Positions 34,798 to 46,950 of a DNA stretch of 64,000 bases are shown one piece after another. The notes under the pieces are model-generated. The model was given only the letters and a program-made list of their open reading frames with translations. It did no database searches and had not been told where the DNA came from. Positions within the stretch are counted from its first letter, which is position 1; each line of letters starts with the position of its first letter. Location of the stretch: assembly GCA_022410635.1 (NCBI GenBank), contig JAJVDF010000418.1, positions 858,983 to 922,982 of the forward strand. Direction: 5' to 3'. The DNA is from Tretioscincus oriximinensis (lineage: Eukaryota; Chordata; Lepidosauria; Squamata; Gymnophthalmidae). A program made the translations under genes and the position numbers.

Positions 34798-35670
34798 TAA
34801 AAGAGAGAAGACGTGCAGAGCTCTCCAGGCCATGGAGCCAGGTGCGATAAAAGTTACTTAAAAAGAGTTCCCAAATATCAAGAAGTGCATAATATTTCAA
34901 AAATCATTGCATCTTCTNGCATTGAAAATAAATAAATTTATCAGTAGCAAAATTCCATTCACAATCCATCCAAAAACTTATACAAGTAAACGGAGCAATG
35001 GTTACTTTCACAGCAGTAATGATAAACTTCAACATGTTGAAGCTACCTACACCAATAAAACAAAAACAAAAATACTAATCTTAGTGCAAACAAGCTGGTT
35101 ACTATTTCATAAGCCTGTTTGGATGAACTCCTCATGNGTATGCCTATCGTATGTGTTATAAAGTACCCTACCTCTCACCCTATCTTATTCCTCCTGTCTC
35201 TAGAGCAGGAATGGGCAGCCCTNGTGATACTTGCAAAACTTATTTTCAATTTTTCTGTCTCTGTACCTGTGGATAGTGAGCAATGGCACAACAAACAGCT
35301 CATTCATGCACTTCCTGGCATTGCTGTTTCTCTCATTATTTTCAACCCTTAATCATGCTGATTATAGAAATGGGAAAATATGGTTCAAAAGCAACTGAAG
35401 CACCAACTGATGAGTATTTCCAAGNCCAGATCACACTTTTACCTTTAACCCTTCTTCAGTATGACTTCAGTTTTGAAGAATTGGCTTAAATCAGGATGTA
35501 TACTTTTCTGGTCTAAACCCCTTTTTTTTAGATGGAAGAGGAAGGTTTAAAGTAAGGGTGTGATTACGGACCCATGTCTATCAGCTGGTGATGATAAAAN
35601 GTCAAAGGAATGGAGTTTAAACAATAAACATGTTTTGTTTTTTGTTTTACTGCTACACGAGAGTATGTAC
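34798..35670. other. PLP2 intron 1, with a decayed fold-back repeat
   Basis: 35428-35570 has AGATCACACTTTTACCTTTA and the opposing TTTAAAGTAAGGGTGTGATT, a degenerate inverted repeat like 42125-42265. Confidence 0.4.
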
Positions 35671-35672
35671 AC

Positions 35673-36350
35673 TGTTGGGGTTAGCCATATAGGATATACT
35701 AATTGGCATATATATATTTTGATATAAAATATACAGGAATTGACCTTTGCCAGCTCAAGAGAGGCCTGGGTGGAAAATGTTGAAAATCTCTGGAAATTCC
35801 CCTCCTCAGGAGGTGAACAGGAGAGGCCAATCTCTCTTCATGTCCTGAGGGCATATTTTATTCAAGGAACCCTGACAGACTTAAGGGCTTAATGACACCT
35901 ATTGTGGCAAAAGGGCACCCATTGTTTTACTAGCCATNCACTTGGGATAAAACCATTAGCTAGATAGTGGCACTAAGGAAAACCATTAAGCTCTATTCCC
36001 TTAAGTGAGTCACAGTATTCCAGGACTTAGATGGATAAACGAAAGCTAAAAAGGTAATTCTTGTATCTTCCCACCATACCATATTTGGCATTTCCTGACA
36101 CAGGCTGCACCTCCTTTGGGAGGAGAGAAACGCGTCATACAGGAGTCACACCTGGGAACACCTCTGGTCCGCCCTAAACCATTACCTTGTACAACCCCTT
36201 CTGACATCACTAAATTGATCCACGCCTTCTGTTTCTGGAGTTAATAAAAACCTCTGCACAGTTGTGTTCTGGAGTGTCCCACTACCCATGGGCCTCCTGG
36301 ATTGCTTCTGAACCTAAATTTATGGCCTCTGTGTGAATCTACTTTACACG
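35673..36350 (+). mobile_element. candidate solo LTR (low confidence)
   Basis: A segment starting TGTTGGGGTTAGCC with a promoter/polyA-like GTTAATAAAAACCTCTGCAC at about 36240 and a C-rich stretch after it, as in U3-R-U5 order of retroviral LTRs. The right end is not fixed, no target duplication was found and no internal viral genes are present. Confidence 0.3.
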
Positions 36351-37960
36351 TGTCTGTACGCTGTGGATCCAATTGCCTTAGTCAAGCTAAGGAGCCGAAT
36401 AACGGGTTATTCACCAAGCAAAATAAATTAGCATTATATACTATAATAAGGAATAAGGCTAAATCCCCACATTCCGTTTCCTCCGCTTTGCAAATGCTTA
36501 AAAAAACAAATGCGTTGGCCATGTGTCCTCATTTTACTTGCCATTCAGCTTTTGCCTTGTTCAAATTGTCATAAATACAATCCCCAGAATTCCTTGCGCT
36601 GCAAGAGCCAATGAAATCTTTACATTTGTATACAAGAGGTTCCGGAGAGATTCTTCTTTGGGACTTTAAAATGGAGGCCCTGTCCACACGGAGCCTTATT
36701 CTGGGTAACATCTCGGAGGCTTGTGGGAATTGCAAGATATGAGAAGACGGTTTACTGCACTCTAAAGAATTTTAGAGCGCATGGAAATCTGGACACCCAT
36801 GGATCCGTGGGTCAGATGGAAGGTAAACTCGCTCCCAAAGCACAGGAATTGAGGGATTGAGCTTAAGTTTAAGTTTCAAGGAACTCTCAGGTGACACCCT
36901 GATTCTGAACATAGTCAAGGCAATTTAGACATTCACCATGAATTAAAAAGGTACAGTGATATTTCACATTTTTCCAGCTGACCCAACACGGCTGTGGGCT
37001 GCCAACATATTTAGCTCATGAGTAGCCATGCATACAGCACAAGTGGAATTTGAAAGGCACACAGTGGTCAGAAGTCCTTGTGGTTGCATCTTAACCAGAA
37101 AATTTCTCTCCTTTAGCCAGCCTCAGATAATCCACAATCATTAACTTTTTCTTGTTTTAGCTAAGCAACAGATAGAATAGAATTTACCATTTTTATAATT
37201 TCATGGAGTTGGTGAAANATTTAAAACAAAGCATTTTCAAGAGAAATTAAAACTCTTCCTGTTTTACTCTTTAAGCTCAGCTCACTTTTTGTGATAGAAC
37301 AGATAATCTCTCTGGTTGCTCTATGGTGAAAAAGGCTTTTGGAAATCTNTAATCTCAAAGGTGCCTCTTATGCTCCTAGGTGTTACACAAGAGATTTGCG
37401 TATTATCCTACTTTGCAAAATTCTTAGAAGAAGGAATCACTGGAACCTGAGGTAATAGGACTTTGTCTAAGACTGCATCCAGACAGGTTTTAAAATCTGG
37501 GGTTATCCAGAAACTTTAATGAAATTACATATGTGCCCATAGCAATGTTGTCCTGGCATATTGGGCTGATAGTCAAGTTACTGCAGGAAAACCAACTCTT
37601 AACNCAGGTAAAAAGCAAAAATAACTTAACCTGATCTAGCATTCATGCAATCCANNNTCTTGAGAATAGCCACANCGTACAGTGATGGCCAAAATTGTGG
37701 ACACATTTTGAAATTTGAATGCTTTTCAACTTTGAATTTTTATTAATGTATGTTACACTTCCTGAAGTGCAATGATTTATATATCAAATTAAAGAAAATT
37801 CAATGCTGAATTCAACACAATAAACAAAGGTGAAATATTTGTATGACTGACCCTGTTCCTTATATACCCACTGATTATATTATTTTATTATAAATCCAAA
37901 AAGGAAAGGTGAGGTAAGGACCAATTAGAGACCAATAAAATAATAAGATAATCTGCCAGT
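36351..37960. other. PLP2 intron 1, no gene recognised
   Basis: 36668-36735 is a fragment of the GAGCCTTATTCTGGGT fold-back family seen at 49.3-51.2 kb. The rest is AT-rich with several N. Confidence 0.4.
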
Positions 37961-37964
37961 TACA

Positions 37965-38145
37965 AAAGAACATAAGAAGAGCCAGACTGAANTCCGCACA
38001 GAGAGGCCCACCAATTGCACTGGGCAGTGTGAACAGAAGAAGGCAAAATATGATATTTCAGGAGTACTGCCTGTTGCTCCATTCCGGAGGCATCATCCAG
38101 ACATCCATCCTAGTAGCCATTTACATCCTTATAGCTTCAGTCCAA
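37965..38145 (-). mobile_element. CR1/L2-like LINE, 3'UTR fragment
   Basis: Antisense: AAAAGAACATAAGAAGAGCC, GAGGCCCACCAATTGCAC and CTGCCTGTTGCTCCATTCCG, with deletions. Confidence 0.75.
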
Positions 38146-39000
38146 GAAGGTTTTCATAGGAATACAAATGTTACATATTGAAGTTACATATGTTATTATA
38201 GTAATTAAAGGTGACCATTATAAGTCTGGAGTTAAAACTTTTTGGCATCACATGTCACCTCAAAACCACTTCAATTGTGGTTTTGCAAAGGCACCATCAT
38301 GAAAAGTGGGGAACAAGTTGTGAATTAGCCAACAGCTTTTCAGTGTGTCATTTATGGAATGGGCTTAGAAAAAGAAGAAAGAGGAGGAGATGGAGAAAGA
38401 GCAGAAGAAGAAGAAGGAGAAATAATAATCAAAGTCCAGCAAATCATTTTATTGATTATTATTCACCTTCTTCTCCTTCTCTTTCTTCTTCTAAGCCTAA
38501 TCCATGAGATGGATCCATTTCAATTAAAAAAATGGAAGATTTCCTTACCTGAACTATCAACCTTAATTAAGAGTTGCATGATATGCCAAGAGNTGCATGA
38601 TATGCCAAGAGAGGAAATCCCAATTTATAGGATCCAGTGTTTTGTATAAATATTACCTTTGGATACTGAACCTTTCTTCCTGTATCACTTTCCCAAATCT
38701 GGGAGAATCTATATATTGTTTGAAAGCAAGTTAGCTAGACTTTATTGGATCTCATCCTTTGGATATTTGGATAGTTTTCCATTTTAAAAATGTTTTATCT
38801 ATTGTTTCTGATCTAAATATACACCTTTTCTTGCCCTTGGAAATCACTATGCTGCAGTATCAAATTTTGCACCATTAAAAAACTCTGATTGGATGCTGGC
38901 ATGAAATACAATGGCAAGTAACCAAACTTAGCTAGGCTAAAAATAACAGGCTTCCAACATCTAGCAGCTTGGAAACACTATTAAAAATACATTTTCAAAA
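38146..39000. other. PLP2 intron 1, purine-rich patch
   Basis: 38365-38420 is GAA/GGA-rich with a pyrimidine-rich partner (TTCTTCTCCTTCTC) at 38465-38492; otherwise nothing recognised. Confidence 0.4.
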
Positions 39001-39004
39001 AAAA

Positions 39005-39226
39005 AAGAGTTGGATTTTATATCCCAGTTTTCTCAGTCCAATGGAATTTGAAGAGGCTTACATAACTTTCTCTTCACAACAGACACCTTGTGAAGTAGGC
39101 AGGGCTGAGAGAGCTCCAAAAAACTGTAAATAGTCCAAACCCACCAGCTGACTTGAAAGACTGTAGAATCAAACTGGGAGACTAGCAGACAAGAGTTTGA
39201 CTGCAAGACCACCATACTGGCTCTTG
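39005..39226 (-). mobile_element. Sauria-like tRNA-derived SINE (family B)
   Basis: Antisense: AGAGTTGGATTTTATATCCC, ACAACAGACACCTTGTGAAG, and the reversed head CAAGACCACCATACTGGCTC. Same family as 54149-54420. Confidence 0.75.
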
Positions 39227-40508
39227 GGCTATGAGTGCAGATTGAGTTTTGCGTACATATAAGGNTCAAAAATACATGGGACTCTTCCGTTTTGGTTGTT
39301 CTACAGACAGGATTTACATCCACAGACTATGGATCAGGGGAGCTGCTATCTGAAAAGGGAGCTTTCCAAATTCTGCAGTTTGAAAAGGCTATTTTTAAGG
39401 ACAAGACTTTTACAGCAACAGGGTCCACTGGGTGTGGCTCATCTCAGAAGAGCATAAATCCTTCTCTTGTTCCCTTCCTTCTTCACCTTCCTGGTGGATC
39501 TTGTTGAGGCCTGTACTTGTTCCAGCTGCACCAGCTATTCCCATGATGATACCACACCCTACCCAACAGCCTTAAAGAAGTAGGCTTATTTTTAAGCCCA
39601 GAATTCCGTGCTCTGGTTGGATGTTGAATAACAATTTTTCCGATGGTGTTCCAGAGCCTCTTTTCTATCACTGTATCCAACAATATTGAAAGAAAGGAAG
39701 ACACCTGGGTCCAAATTCACAACCAGCTATGAGACCAACTGGAAAATCTGGCCTTCTGGTTAAGATGGCGACAAGCTAACAGCTCACAAAGACTGCTCTA
39801 CAAAGAATCCTGACGGCAAACCCTTTTCTGCCTCATTATCGGAGTTTGTTTGCAACAAATATGGGGGTGAGACCTCCCTTTCGGCCAAGTGCGTGTTTAA
39901 AAACAGGAAGATCTGGCCACCAGGTCTTTACTCCAATGATCCTAGATAGAATATGGACCATGAAGGCCATTCTGAGCTAACTGGATAAAAACTGTGATAC
40001 AGTTAATAAAGTTGAAATTCCTTTCTTTCTTATCGTAAGGTGCTGNAAAGAATTGATCAGGACTGGGGTTGAGATTCTCAAGTTCTATTTCTTTTTCCTA
40101 CAGCAGGAAGAAAGGAGGCTTCTGTTAATCATTAATGAAGCCAGTGGCAGGTTATGAGGAGAGGCACAATTTCATCCAGCGGCTCTGGCACACAGTTGAC
40201 AGAATAAAGGCAAATTAATCACCCAAGGGACTGTGCTGCCATGGGAATATCTAGTCAACTCCATCCCCACATGTCTCCTTCAGAGATGCAGGCAAGGTTG
40301 ACAGCATGGGTGGGCAGTTACTGAAATACCTACCCCACCCCCGCTGCACATGGTTCATGTTTGATTTTTAAAAAAGCCTTCCAAAGGGAAAGAAACTCTT
40401 ATTTGCATCCACTCATATCAGCTATCCGAGATGAAGATTGAATACAAATATTTAAATGTAATTGAGATACACAATAACTGAAACTACAGCAAAGGGTTAG
40501 AACGTAGA
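39227..40508. other. PLP2 intron 1, no gene recognised
   Basis: No exon or identifiable repeat found. Confidence 0.35.
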
Positions 40509-40511
40509 ATA

Positions 40512-40930
40512 TACATAAGAACATAAGAAGAGCCATACTGGATCAGGCCACAGCCCATCAAGTCCAGCATTCTGTGTCACACAGAGGCCCACCAGATGTA
40601 CCTGGGCAGTCCGAACAGAGGAAAGCAAAATATGCATCTGTTCATGAGAAGCCCTGCTGGATTGGGCCGAAATCCATCCAGTCCAGCATTCTGTCTCATG
40701 CAGAGGTCCACCAATTGCACCTGGGCAGTCTGAAACAGGAGAATGCAAATGCCCTGCAAATGATATTTCAGAAATGTGCCCGTTGCTTCATCTTGGGGGC
40801 AGTATCAAGNCATCCGTCTTAGTAGCTGTTTATACCCTTGATGTCCATGAACTTGTCTAATCCTTCCTGAAAGCTATCCGGGCTGCTAGCTACCATCACC
40901 TCTTCTGGAAGTGAATTCCAAAGGCTAATA
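40512..40930 (-). mobile_element. two joined CR1/L2-like LINE ends
   Basis: A terminus at 40512-40645 (CATAAGAAGAGCCATACTGG ... GAGGAAAGCAAAATATGC) is followed at once by a second, more diverged terminus from 40648 (AAGCCCTGCTGGATTGGGCC ...) to GAAGTGAATTCCAAAGGC. Either a nested insertion or a duplication. Confidence 0.75.
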
Positions 40931-41004
40931 ACAGATTGCAGGACAGACTGGCTGTTATTCACTTTCCCCATCAGACCTAAACATCCCGCATTTGGCCCTC
41001 ATGA

Positions 41005-41130
41005 CNGAATAATATTCCACCCTGAGGGGCACCAAGTACCATCACTTGTTCAGATTAGAAAAGAGTCAGCTACGTACTGTGGCCTTTGGCTGAGAAAACA
41101 CTTCCCTATTTTCTGGCACTTTAAAGTCTG
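41005..41130 (+). mobile_element. L2/Rex-like LINE fragment
   Basis: Degenerate ATTCCACCCTGAGGGGCACC and CTTTGGCTGAGAAAACACTT, comparable with 21300-21400. Confidence 0.45.
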
Positions 41131-41461
41131 TTCATTTTACATTCAGTGAATATGCCAGAACTCCTTTTTTTCAATAATACGAACCCCTTTTTTCAATAAC
41201 GTGAACTCATTATGTTTACACTCTTGTACCACAGGCTTTCACATTACACTGAATATAATTACAAACAATTATTACAAAATCTTTATGGTATATGCACAAA
41301 CACTAAATAGATATAGATTTTGATTTTTCTTCTGGAGTCACCTTATAGCTAGAGATTTCTATTCTTTTTATACTTTGCTTTGTACTTTTTTCTTATATTC
41401 CTTTAATCTTTTGTCTTTATTTTACACCACACTAACGCTATAGTATTTGGTAGTATGAACA

Positions 41462-41678
41462 CCCTGGTCACACTTAAGTTTTAATCCAGTTCTAGTCCTT
41501 TTTAGAATGAAAAAACACATCAGCAAAATAGCAAGGTATATTCTTTTGGCCTTCTCTAATTTGGAAAGCCACCTTTGGCTTAGATAAAGCAAAAATAAAA
41601 TTACTGTTTATTTTGCTGCTGTATTTTTTCAATCTGAAAGTGGACTGAAACTGTTTTAAATCTTAGGTATGACCAGGG
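41462..41678. mobile_element. fold-back miniature element (CCCTGGTCA family)
   Basis: Begins CCCTGGTCACACTTAAGTTT and ends with TATGACCAGGG, inverted ends of one element; the inner arms CCAGTTCTAGTCC and GGACTGAAACTG also oppose. Related copies at 50370-50550, 48240-48350 and, decayed, 35428-35570, 42125-42265 and 47060-47165. Confidence 0.65.
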
Positions 41679-42677
41679 ACAAGAGGATTTATGTCATACA
41701 GGACATAATAAGGCCTGAAATTGCTTTTTTCTGGCCTAAATTGTCTACCAGTACCACGGGGACAATAGCTGAAAGTGCATGGAGGGACAACACAGTGTAA
41801 AAGGCTAGTGTGTTAAGACTATAGCTTCTGCTTTGAATTTAACTTTCANCACTTTCTGGCAGTTCAATTTCCACTTGGCCATAAAAATTTACATGGTACC
41901 CATGAGACACAAGGCCTCCCAGTATAACTAACAAGGTTTTTTTATGAGGGAAATGATATGCAGCACCTTGAACCCAAAATATATACATTTGTACACATTA
42001 ATTATCTAAAAATGGGTACTGGATAGATAGAAGGTGCCATTACAAAAACTATGAATTTTTAATTTTAGGCTTTAGGAAAACTAATTGAATATAGATAGAC
42101 AGAGAATATACGACTTTTCAACCTTTGTCATACCTTTACTTTTAAACCTTCACATCATATTCAGTTGAAGAATTTGCTTAATACATTTTTTTCCTGTATT
42201 AAAACCCATTCTTCAGAACTGAAAGATGAACTGAAGAAAGTTTAAAGTAAAGGTGTTACCAGACCTTGGAGTCGATCCTCTTTTTACTTTAGTTGATTTC
42301 CTGGAAATGCCGTGTGCACTGTAAACAAACCCAAGATCTCACCAGTAAGATACAGAGCTGTAATATTAAAAGTAAGCAAAGGTTTTACTTTAACTAGCAC
42401 CTTGTATTTGGTTTTCCTGAAGTAAATGAAACAAATGCTTAATGATTGACCATGTACAGTACTAGGAACATATCCACCGTAGATTTTGAATTATAAAGAG
42501 AAACAGAGTTTGAACCTGAAAATGAGAGAGAAAAATGTGGAAGCCAACTGTTTTCACTTTGTTGCTGGACAAACCAAATTAGTCTCCTTTGCCCTTTGNG
42601 GGTCTGCTGTGTGTGACAGAAACCTTCAGGACAGATAAATATGAATTCTTGGGAATTTTCCAGAAGAGAACCCCAAC
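41679..42677. other. PLP2 intron 1, with a decayed fold-back
   Basis: 42125-42265: CATACCTTTACTTTTAAACC opposes GGTTTAAAGTAAAGGTG-like sequence; a diverged inverted repeat. No gene. Confidence 0.4.
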
Positions 42678-42890
42678 AAACTTAGCCAACCCAGCTATTC
42701 GAAAGCAAGAATTGCAGGAAATTGCAACTGACTGCAAGTAAATAAATTGGAACCAACACANCCTGGTGGGGAAGATAGAATGTCAGCCTTCGGGCAAAAT
42801 ACCCTTGTAAGCTGCTTTGAGTCCTTTGGAAAGGTGAGAAAAGCGGGGTATAAGGACCCAGTTCTTCTTCTTNTTGTTGTTCAAAGGAAA
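42678..42890 (+). mobile_element. tRNA-derived SINE (family A), head missing
   Basis: TTAGCCAACCCAGCTATTCG through GAAAAGCGGGGTATAAGGAC to CCAGTTCTTCTTCTTNTTG. Sense copy with TTC tail. Confidence 0.85.
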
Positions 42891-43152
42891 CCCATCTGGC
42901 ATTGGGCTTGTCTGCATTCACCTCTGCATGGTCTGAACCAATGTGTCTGTACTACCCAGGCCCCACTGTTTGAAACCACTGAAAGTTGTGGCCTCAACAG
43001 AACTGATCCAGATCAACATTTACTCCTGCAGTCATGCAGTCTTTGGGACCAACCTCGAAGGACACTGAAGGGCTTGAAAATGTCATTTACAGTCTTAAAG
43101 ACACTCCAAGAGATTCATTTCAGTGGGTGTGTTTTGGTGCACTGCCAAGATA

Positions 43153-43344
43153 TAGGCTGACCAGATGACCCCTTTTGGAGGGGGAGTTTGAAAACCCAGT
43201 TTTGAGATGCCTCCTGGTTTTTGCTGAGGAAAAAAAAATCGGAAAAAAATCTTTTTGATTTTTTTTTCCTCAGCAAAGACCAGGAGGCACTCCAAAACTG
43301 GGTTTTCAAACTCCCCCTCCAAAAGGGGTCATCTGGTCAGCATA
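43153..43344. mobile_element. palindromic hAT-like MITE, copy 1
   Basis: 192 bases that fold on themselves: left TAGGCTGACCAGATGACCCC, right GGGGTCATCTGGTCAGCATA, with arms matching through GTTTGAAAACCCAGTTTTG to TTTGCTGAGGAAAAAAA at the centre. CAAGATA flanks both sides, a 7-8 bp target duplication. Confidence 0.85.
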
Positions 43345-43365
43345 CAAGATAGGTTACTTTTACTC

Positions 43366-43535
43366 TAGGCTGATGACCCCTTTTGAGGGGGTAGAAACCC
43401 AGTTTTGGAGTGCCTCATGGTTTTTGCTGAGGAAAAAAAAATCAAAAAAAATTTTTTTTTCCTCAGGATAAACCAGGTGGCACCGCAAAACCGGGTTTTC
43501 ACACATCCCCCCAAAGGGGTCATCTGGTCAGCCTA
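43366..43535. mobile_element. palindromic hAT-like MITE, copy 2
   Basis: Same family, left end TAGGCTGATGACCCC with a small deletion, right end GGGGTCATCTGGTCAGCCTA. Flanks TTTTACTC and CTTTAGTC agree at six of eight bases. Confidence 0.85.
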
Positions 43536-44036
43536 CTTTAGTCCTGAAAACTGAGGCATGCATACCTCCATGTCCTGAACTAGGGCTTTCTGGTCTGGCA
43601 GTAGACCCAGACAGCTTATGCTCCATTCAGCATGGACAGAATGTACCAGCACAGATCAGACCAAGGTCCAGATCTATGAGGGAAAGAAGAGGACTATGTA
43701 GCACCTTATGAAGGAATTAAGTGCATTTGATTAAGATTCAAATCAGGGCTTCTCTTCCCTTTCAATTTTTTACTGTTTCATTCCCTATGCTGCAACTTCT
43801 TCCAAGTTTCTTCTCTTCTTTTTGAGATAATTGAGAAGATTCAGTTTGATAGCTTATTGACTGCTAAAACTGATATTTTAAATCATTTACAGCTGCTTTG
43901 AATCAACATTTGATTGTTTTAATCACAATTTTAGTAAATATAACATTGTTTTAAAAAACTGGATGCTTATTTCCCACCCCTTCACTCCTAAGTATTGAAT
44001 ATCAGTTACGGAAAACTTCTGTTAAATGTTTTAAAG

Positions 44037-44244
44037 TAGACTGACCAGATGACGCCTTTTGGGGAGTGGGTGGGAACCCGGTTTTGGGGTACCTACTGTT
44101 TTTTGCTGAGGAAATTTTTTTTCAAAAAAAGATATTTTTTTCAAAAAAATCTTTTTTTTAATTTTTTTTCCTCAGCAAATACTGGGACGCACCCCAAAAC
44201 CGGGTTTCCACCCCCCCAAAAAAAGAGGTCATCTGGTCAGGCTA
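44037..44244. mobile_element. palindromic hAT-like MITE, copy 3
   Basis: TAGACTGACCAGATGACGCC to GAGGTCATCTGGTCAGGCTA; centre has opposing A and T runs. No clear flanking duplication. Confidence 0.82.
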
Positions 44245-44784
44245 AAACAAGATACCAAAGTTTCTGCCTATATACAGAATATAGAGGGAAATTTGTATAA
44301 TGTTTTGGAGGAAAAGTGGTAGCAAAGTGGTGTGAACGAGAGGATGAGAGTTTAGAAAGTCAACCAAACCCATTGGTGTAAGGTCAGAATAGGCCCTAGA
44401 ACAAGATTCAAACCTTCCCATGGTCCTGATGTATCTTGACTTTGGCCTACTCACTTCCTCTCAGTTTAGGAAACAGTACAAGCTCACTTCCCCTGGGGCC
44501 AAATTCCATTCTGGCCTTTCTTTTACATAAACTGTTTCTTCAGTTAACATTTCAGCTTCTCACATTAAAAAGCGCTGAAGAATTCCTTTCTAAATATATT
44601 TCTTTTCTTCTTCCTCCTGTATTCATCTCTTCTTTTACAGCATTTAAATGGTAATTCCTCAAGCAAGGATTGCTCTGTTCTTTAAACTCCAGCAAGTTTG
44701 AGGAAGTTTATTAATTAAAACAAGTTACTCTTCACTTAAACTGCACCATGCAAAGATTCCCTCAGATCAAGCTCAGATCCTCAA

Positions 44785-44852
44785 AATTTATAAATATTTA
44801 TTTTATTATTGAAGGTCTCAGGGCAGGAATAACAATTTAAAAAGCATACAAA
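44785..44852 (-). mobile_element. L2-like LINE tail fragment
   Basis: AAATATTTATTTTATTATTG followed by AAGGTCTCAGGGCAGG, the reversed L2/Rex-like terminus. Confidence 0.5.
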
Positions 44853-44934
44853 TGGGAAGCGGAAGCCGAAGACCATAGTAAAATATGTCTTCATTGACTT
44901 CCTGATGGTCTGCAATGATGATGAAACCAAATTG

Positions 44935-45305
44935 TTTAGGGTAGTGAAAAATGAAAGTGATTGCAAGGTGCTCCAGAGTGATCTATCGAAATTGGGTGAG
45001 GTGGCAACAATGTAGCAAATGCACTTTAACTTAAGCAAGTGCGAAGTCATGCACGCTGAGGCAAAGCACCCCAATTACTCCTACCAACTGATGGGAACCA
45101 AGATTTCTGAGACCGAGCAAGAAAAGGATCTTGGGGTGTTAGTGGACAGTTCAACGAAGGTATGCAGCAGCAGCAGTAGCAAAAAAAGCAAATTTAGTGT
45201 TGGGGAATCATAAAGAAAGGAATCGGAAACAAGTCAGCAAGTGTTGCTATGCCATTTTATAAACATGTGGTGAGGCCATGTTTGGAATACTGTGTTCATT
45301 ATCAA
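44935..45305 (+). pseudogene. decayed CR1/L2-like ORF2 fragment
   Basis: Reads HFNLSKCEVMHAEAKHPNYS then YQLMGTKISETEQEKDLGVL, the region after the reverse transcriptase active site, with stops and frameshifts (for example at the start, ...ATM*QMHF). The same LINE lineage as 22150-22715. Confidence 0.85.
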
Positions 45306-45477
45306 CTCTGTATTTTCAGTTTCCAAGCGTATTTCCAATGACAGTAAGGCCCAAAAACCATTTCACAGTATGAACTTGCCTCATTGGTTAAAGAGTAAAA
45401 GAAAAACAAAGAATGGAATGGATTTTTTGAAAAATCCATATAAGAATTTAAAAAAATAGATGGAAGTGTGCTGGCCT

Positions 45478-45642
45478 CAGCTCTAGACAACCCAACTATT
45501 TGAAAGCAAGAAATTGTGATTAGCTAAATGAGGATCTTCATACCTTGGTAGGGAAGATAGAATGCAAGTATTCATGCGAAAAAATAGCATGTAAGCTGTT
45601 TTGAGTGCCTTTAGGACTCAAACCCAGTTCTTCTTCAGTTCA
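45478..45642 (+). mobile_element. tRNA-derived SINE (family A), diverged
   Basis: CAACCCAACTATTTGAAAGC ... TTGGTAGGGAAGATAGAATG ... AACCCAGTTCTTCTTCAG. Old copy. Confidence 0.65.
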
Positions 45643-45759
45643 GTGCCCTGTATCCATCTGAGGGCTCTAGAACAAACTGGGAACTGACTGTCTAAAGCAA
45701 AAAGAGAAAAGTATCTTGGAATGGGGTCTGCCATCCACCTGTTAGAGTAGGCCCTAAAT

Positions 45760-45938
45760 TAGGCTGACCAGATGACCCCTTTTTGGGGGAGGTTGAAAAC
45801 CCATTTTGGGGTGCCTCCCAGGGTTTTTTGAGGGGGAAAAATGAAAAAAAATTCAAAAAAATTTCCTTGGAAAAAATTGGGAGGCACCCCAAAACAGGGT
45901 TTTTAACCCCCCGCAAAAGGGGTCATCTGGTCAGCCTA
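45760..45938. mobile_element. palindromic hAT-like MITE, copy 4
   Basis: TAGGCTGACCAGATGACCCC to GGGGTCATCTGGTCAGCCTA, 179 bases; arms include TTGAAAACCCATTTTGGGG and its near complement. Confidence 0.85.
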
Positions 45939-45954
45939 CAAAATGGACCTTCCC

Positions 45955-46950
45955 GTTGTCTATAGACGGGTCTCCCAGCCACCTTCCTATAAGCAAAAAA
46001 TATGTTTTTGTGGGTGTGACTGGAAACAGATTGGCTAAGGAGTAGGCTGATCAGATGACCACTTTGGGGGGATGGGGTGAAAACCTGGTTTTGAGGTGCC
46101 TCACTGTTTTTCCTGAGGAAAAAAAATTTAAAAATTCTTTTTTTGAAAAAAAAAATCTTTTTTTGAAAAAAATGTTTCCTCAGCAAAAACCGTGAAGCAC
46201 TCCAAAACTGGGTTTCTACCCCCCCTCCCCAAAAAGGGGTCATCTGGTCAGCCTACTAAGGAGGCATCTTCCCCATCTCTCAGGGCTAGATGCGGTGCAG
46301 GCTGGGAGCTGTAGTTCACAAAGCAGGCTGGACAGAATAGGCTGCCCAGTGCTTGAACTATATTTTCCAACAGCCCTCCCAGAGGCATTACAACGACTAG
46401 AAAAAACACGGCATAGGCACATACCACTTCCTCCCAATACATTCAGAAGTAGTGGGAAAGATTGTGAGATTACAAGTAATAGTATACAGACACTGAAGAA
46501 GGTGTACAAAATCCATAAATATGAGAGAAATGGATTTGCACTGTTTGCTGTAATAAGAATGATAATTGCATTGCATTGACTGTATCACTATTGAAGGAGA
46601 AACAATATCCATGTATATATAAGCTAAATCATGTATATATAAGCTATCAATGATGGGTGTTTCATTTCATTAGATAACACGTGTTTTGTGAACTTTGGTA
46701 CAATATTTGGGGTATTTATAGGAACATAAACAGCAGCTCTGTTTCACTCTCTTCACATTTGGGCTGCTGCTACTGCTGGACATCCAAGCTTTTATAATAA
46801 GCACTTGTCATCATGAAAAAAAAGCGTAGAAAAGCAGGCAGAAACACAACTAAAAAACCCATAAAACTGTCAATTCTGCCGGAAAATGAGAAACGGGAAT
46901 CTAGTTGTTTTGTTATCGTTGACAACTGGTACTTCATCTATACTGAGGTG
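45955..46950 (+). repeat. dispersed repeat, + copy interrupted by MITE copy 5
   Basis: ACCTTCCTATAAGCAAAAAA and GGTGCAGGCTGGGAGCTGTA align with 47796-47915; later TTTTATAATAAGCACTTGTC and GTTATCGTTGACAACTGG align with 48010-48160. The palindromic element at 46043-46255 is inserted inside it. Confidence 0.6.
46043..46255. mobile_element. palindromic hAT-like MITE, copy 5
   Basis: TAGGCTGATCAGATGACCAC to GGGGTCATCTGGTCAGCCTA, 213 bases. Flanked on both sides by CTAAGGAG, an exact 8-bp target duplication as made by hAT transposases. A related host repeat near 47840-47870 lacks the insertion. Confidence 0.9.

Noticed and set aside
43153..46255. Tc1/mariner (TA duplication) origin for the palindromic elements
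   Set aside because: Each starts TA and ends TA, but copies 1 and 5 show longer flanking duplications outside the TA, favouring hAT.
43153..46255. CRISPR-like spaced repeats
   Set aside because: Spacing is irregular, units are long palindromes and the context is a vertebrate intron.
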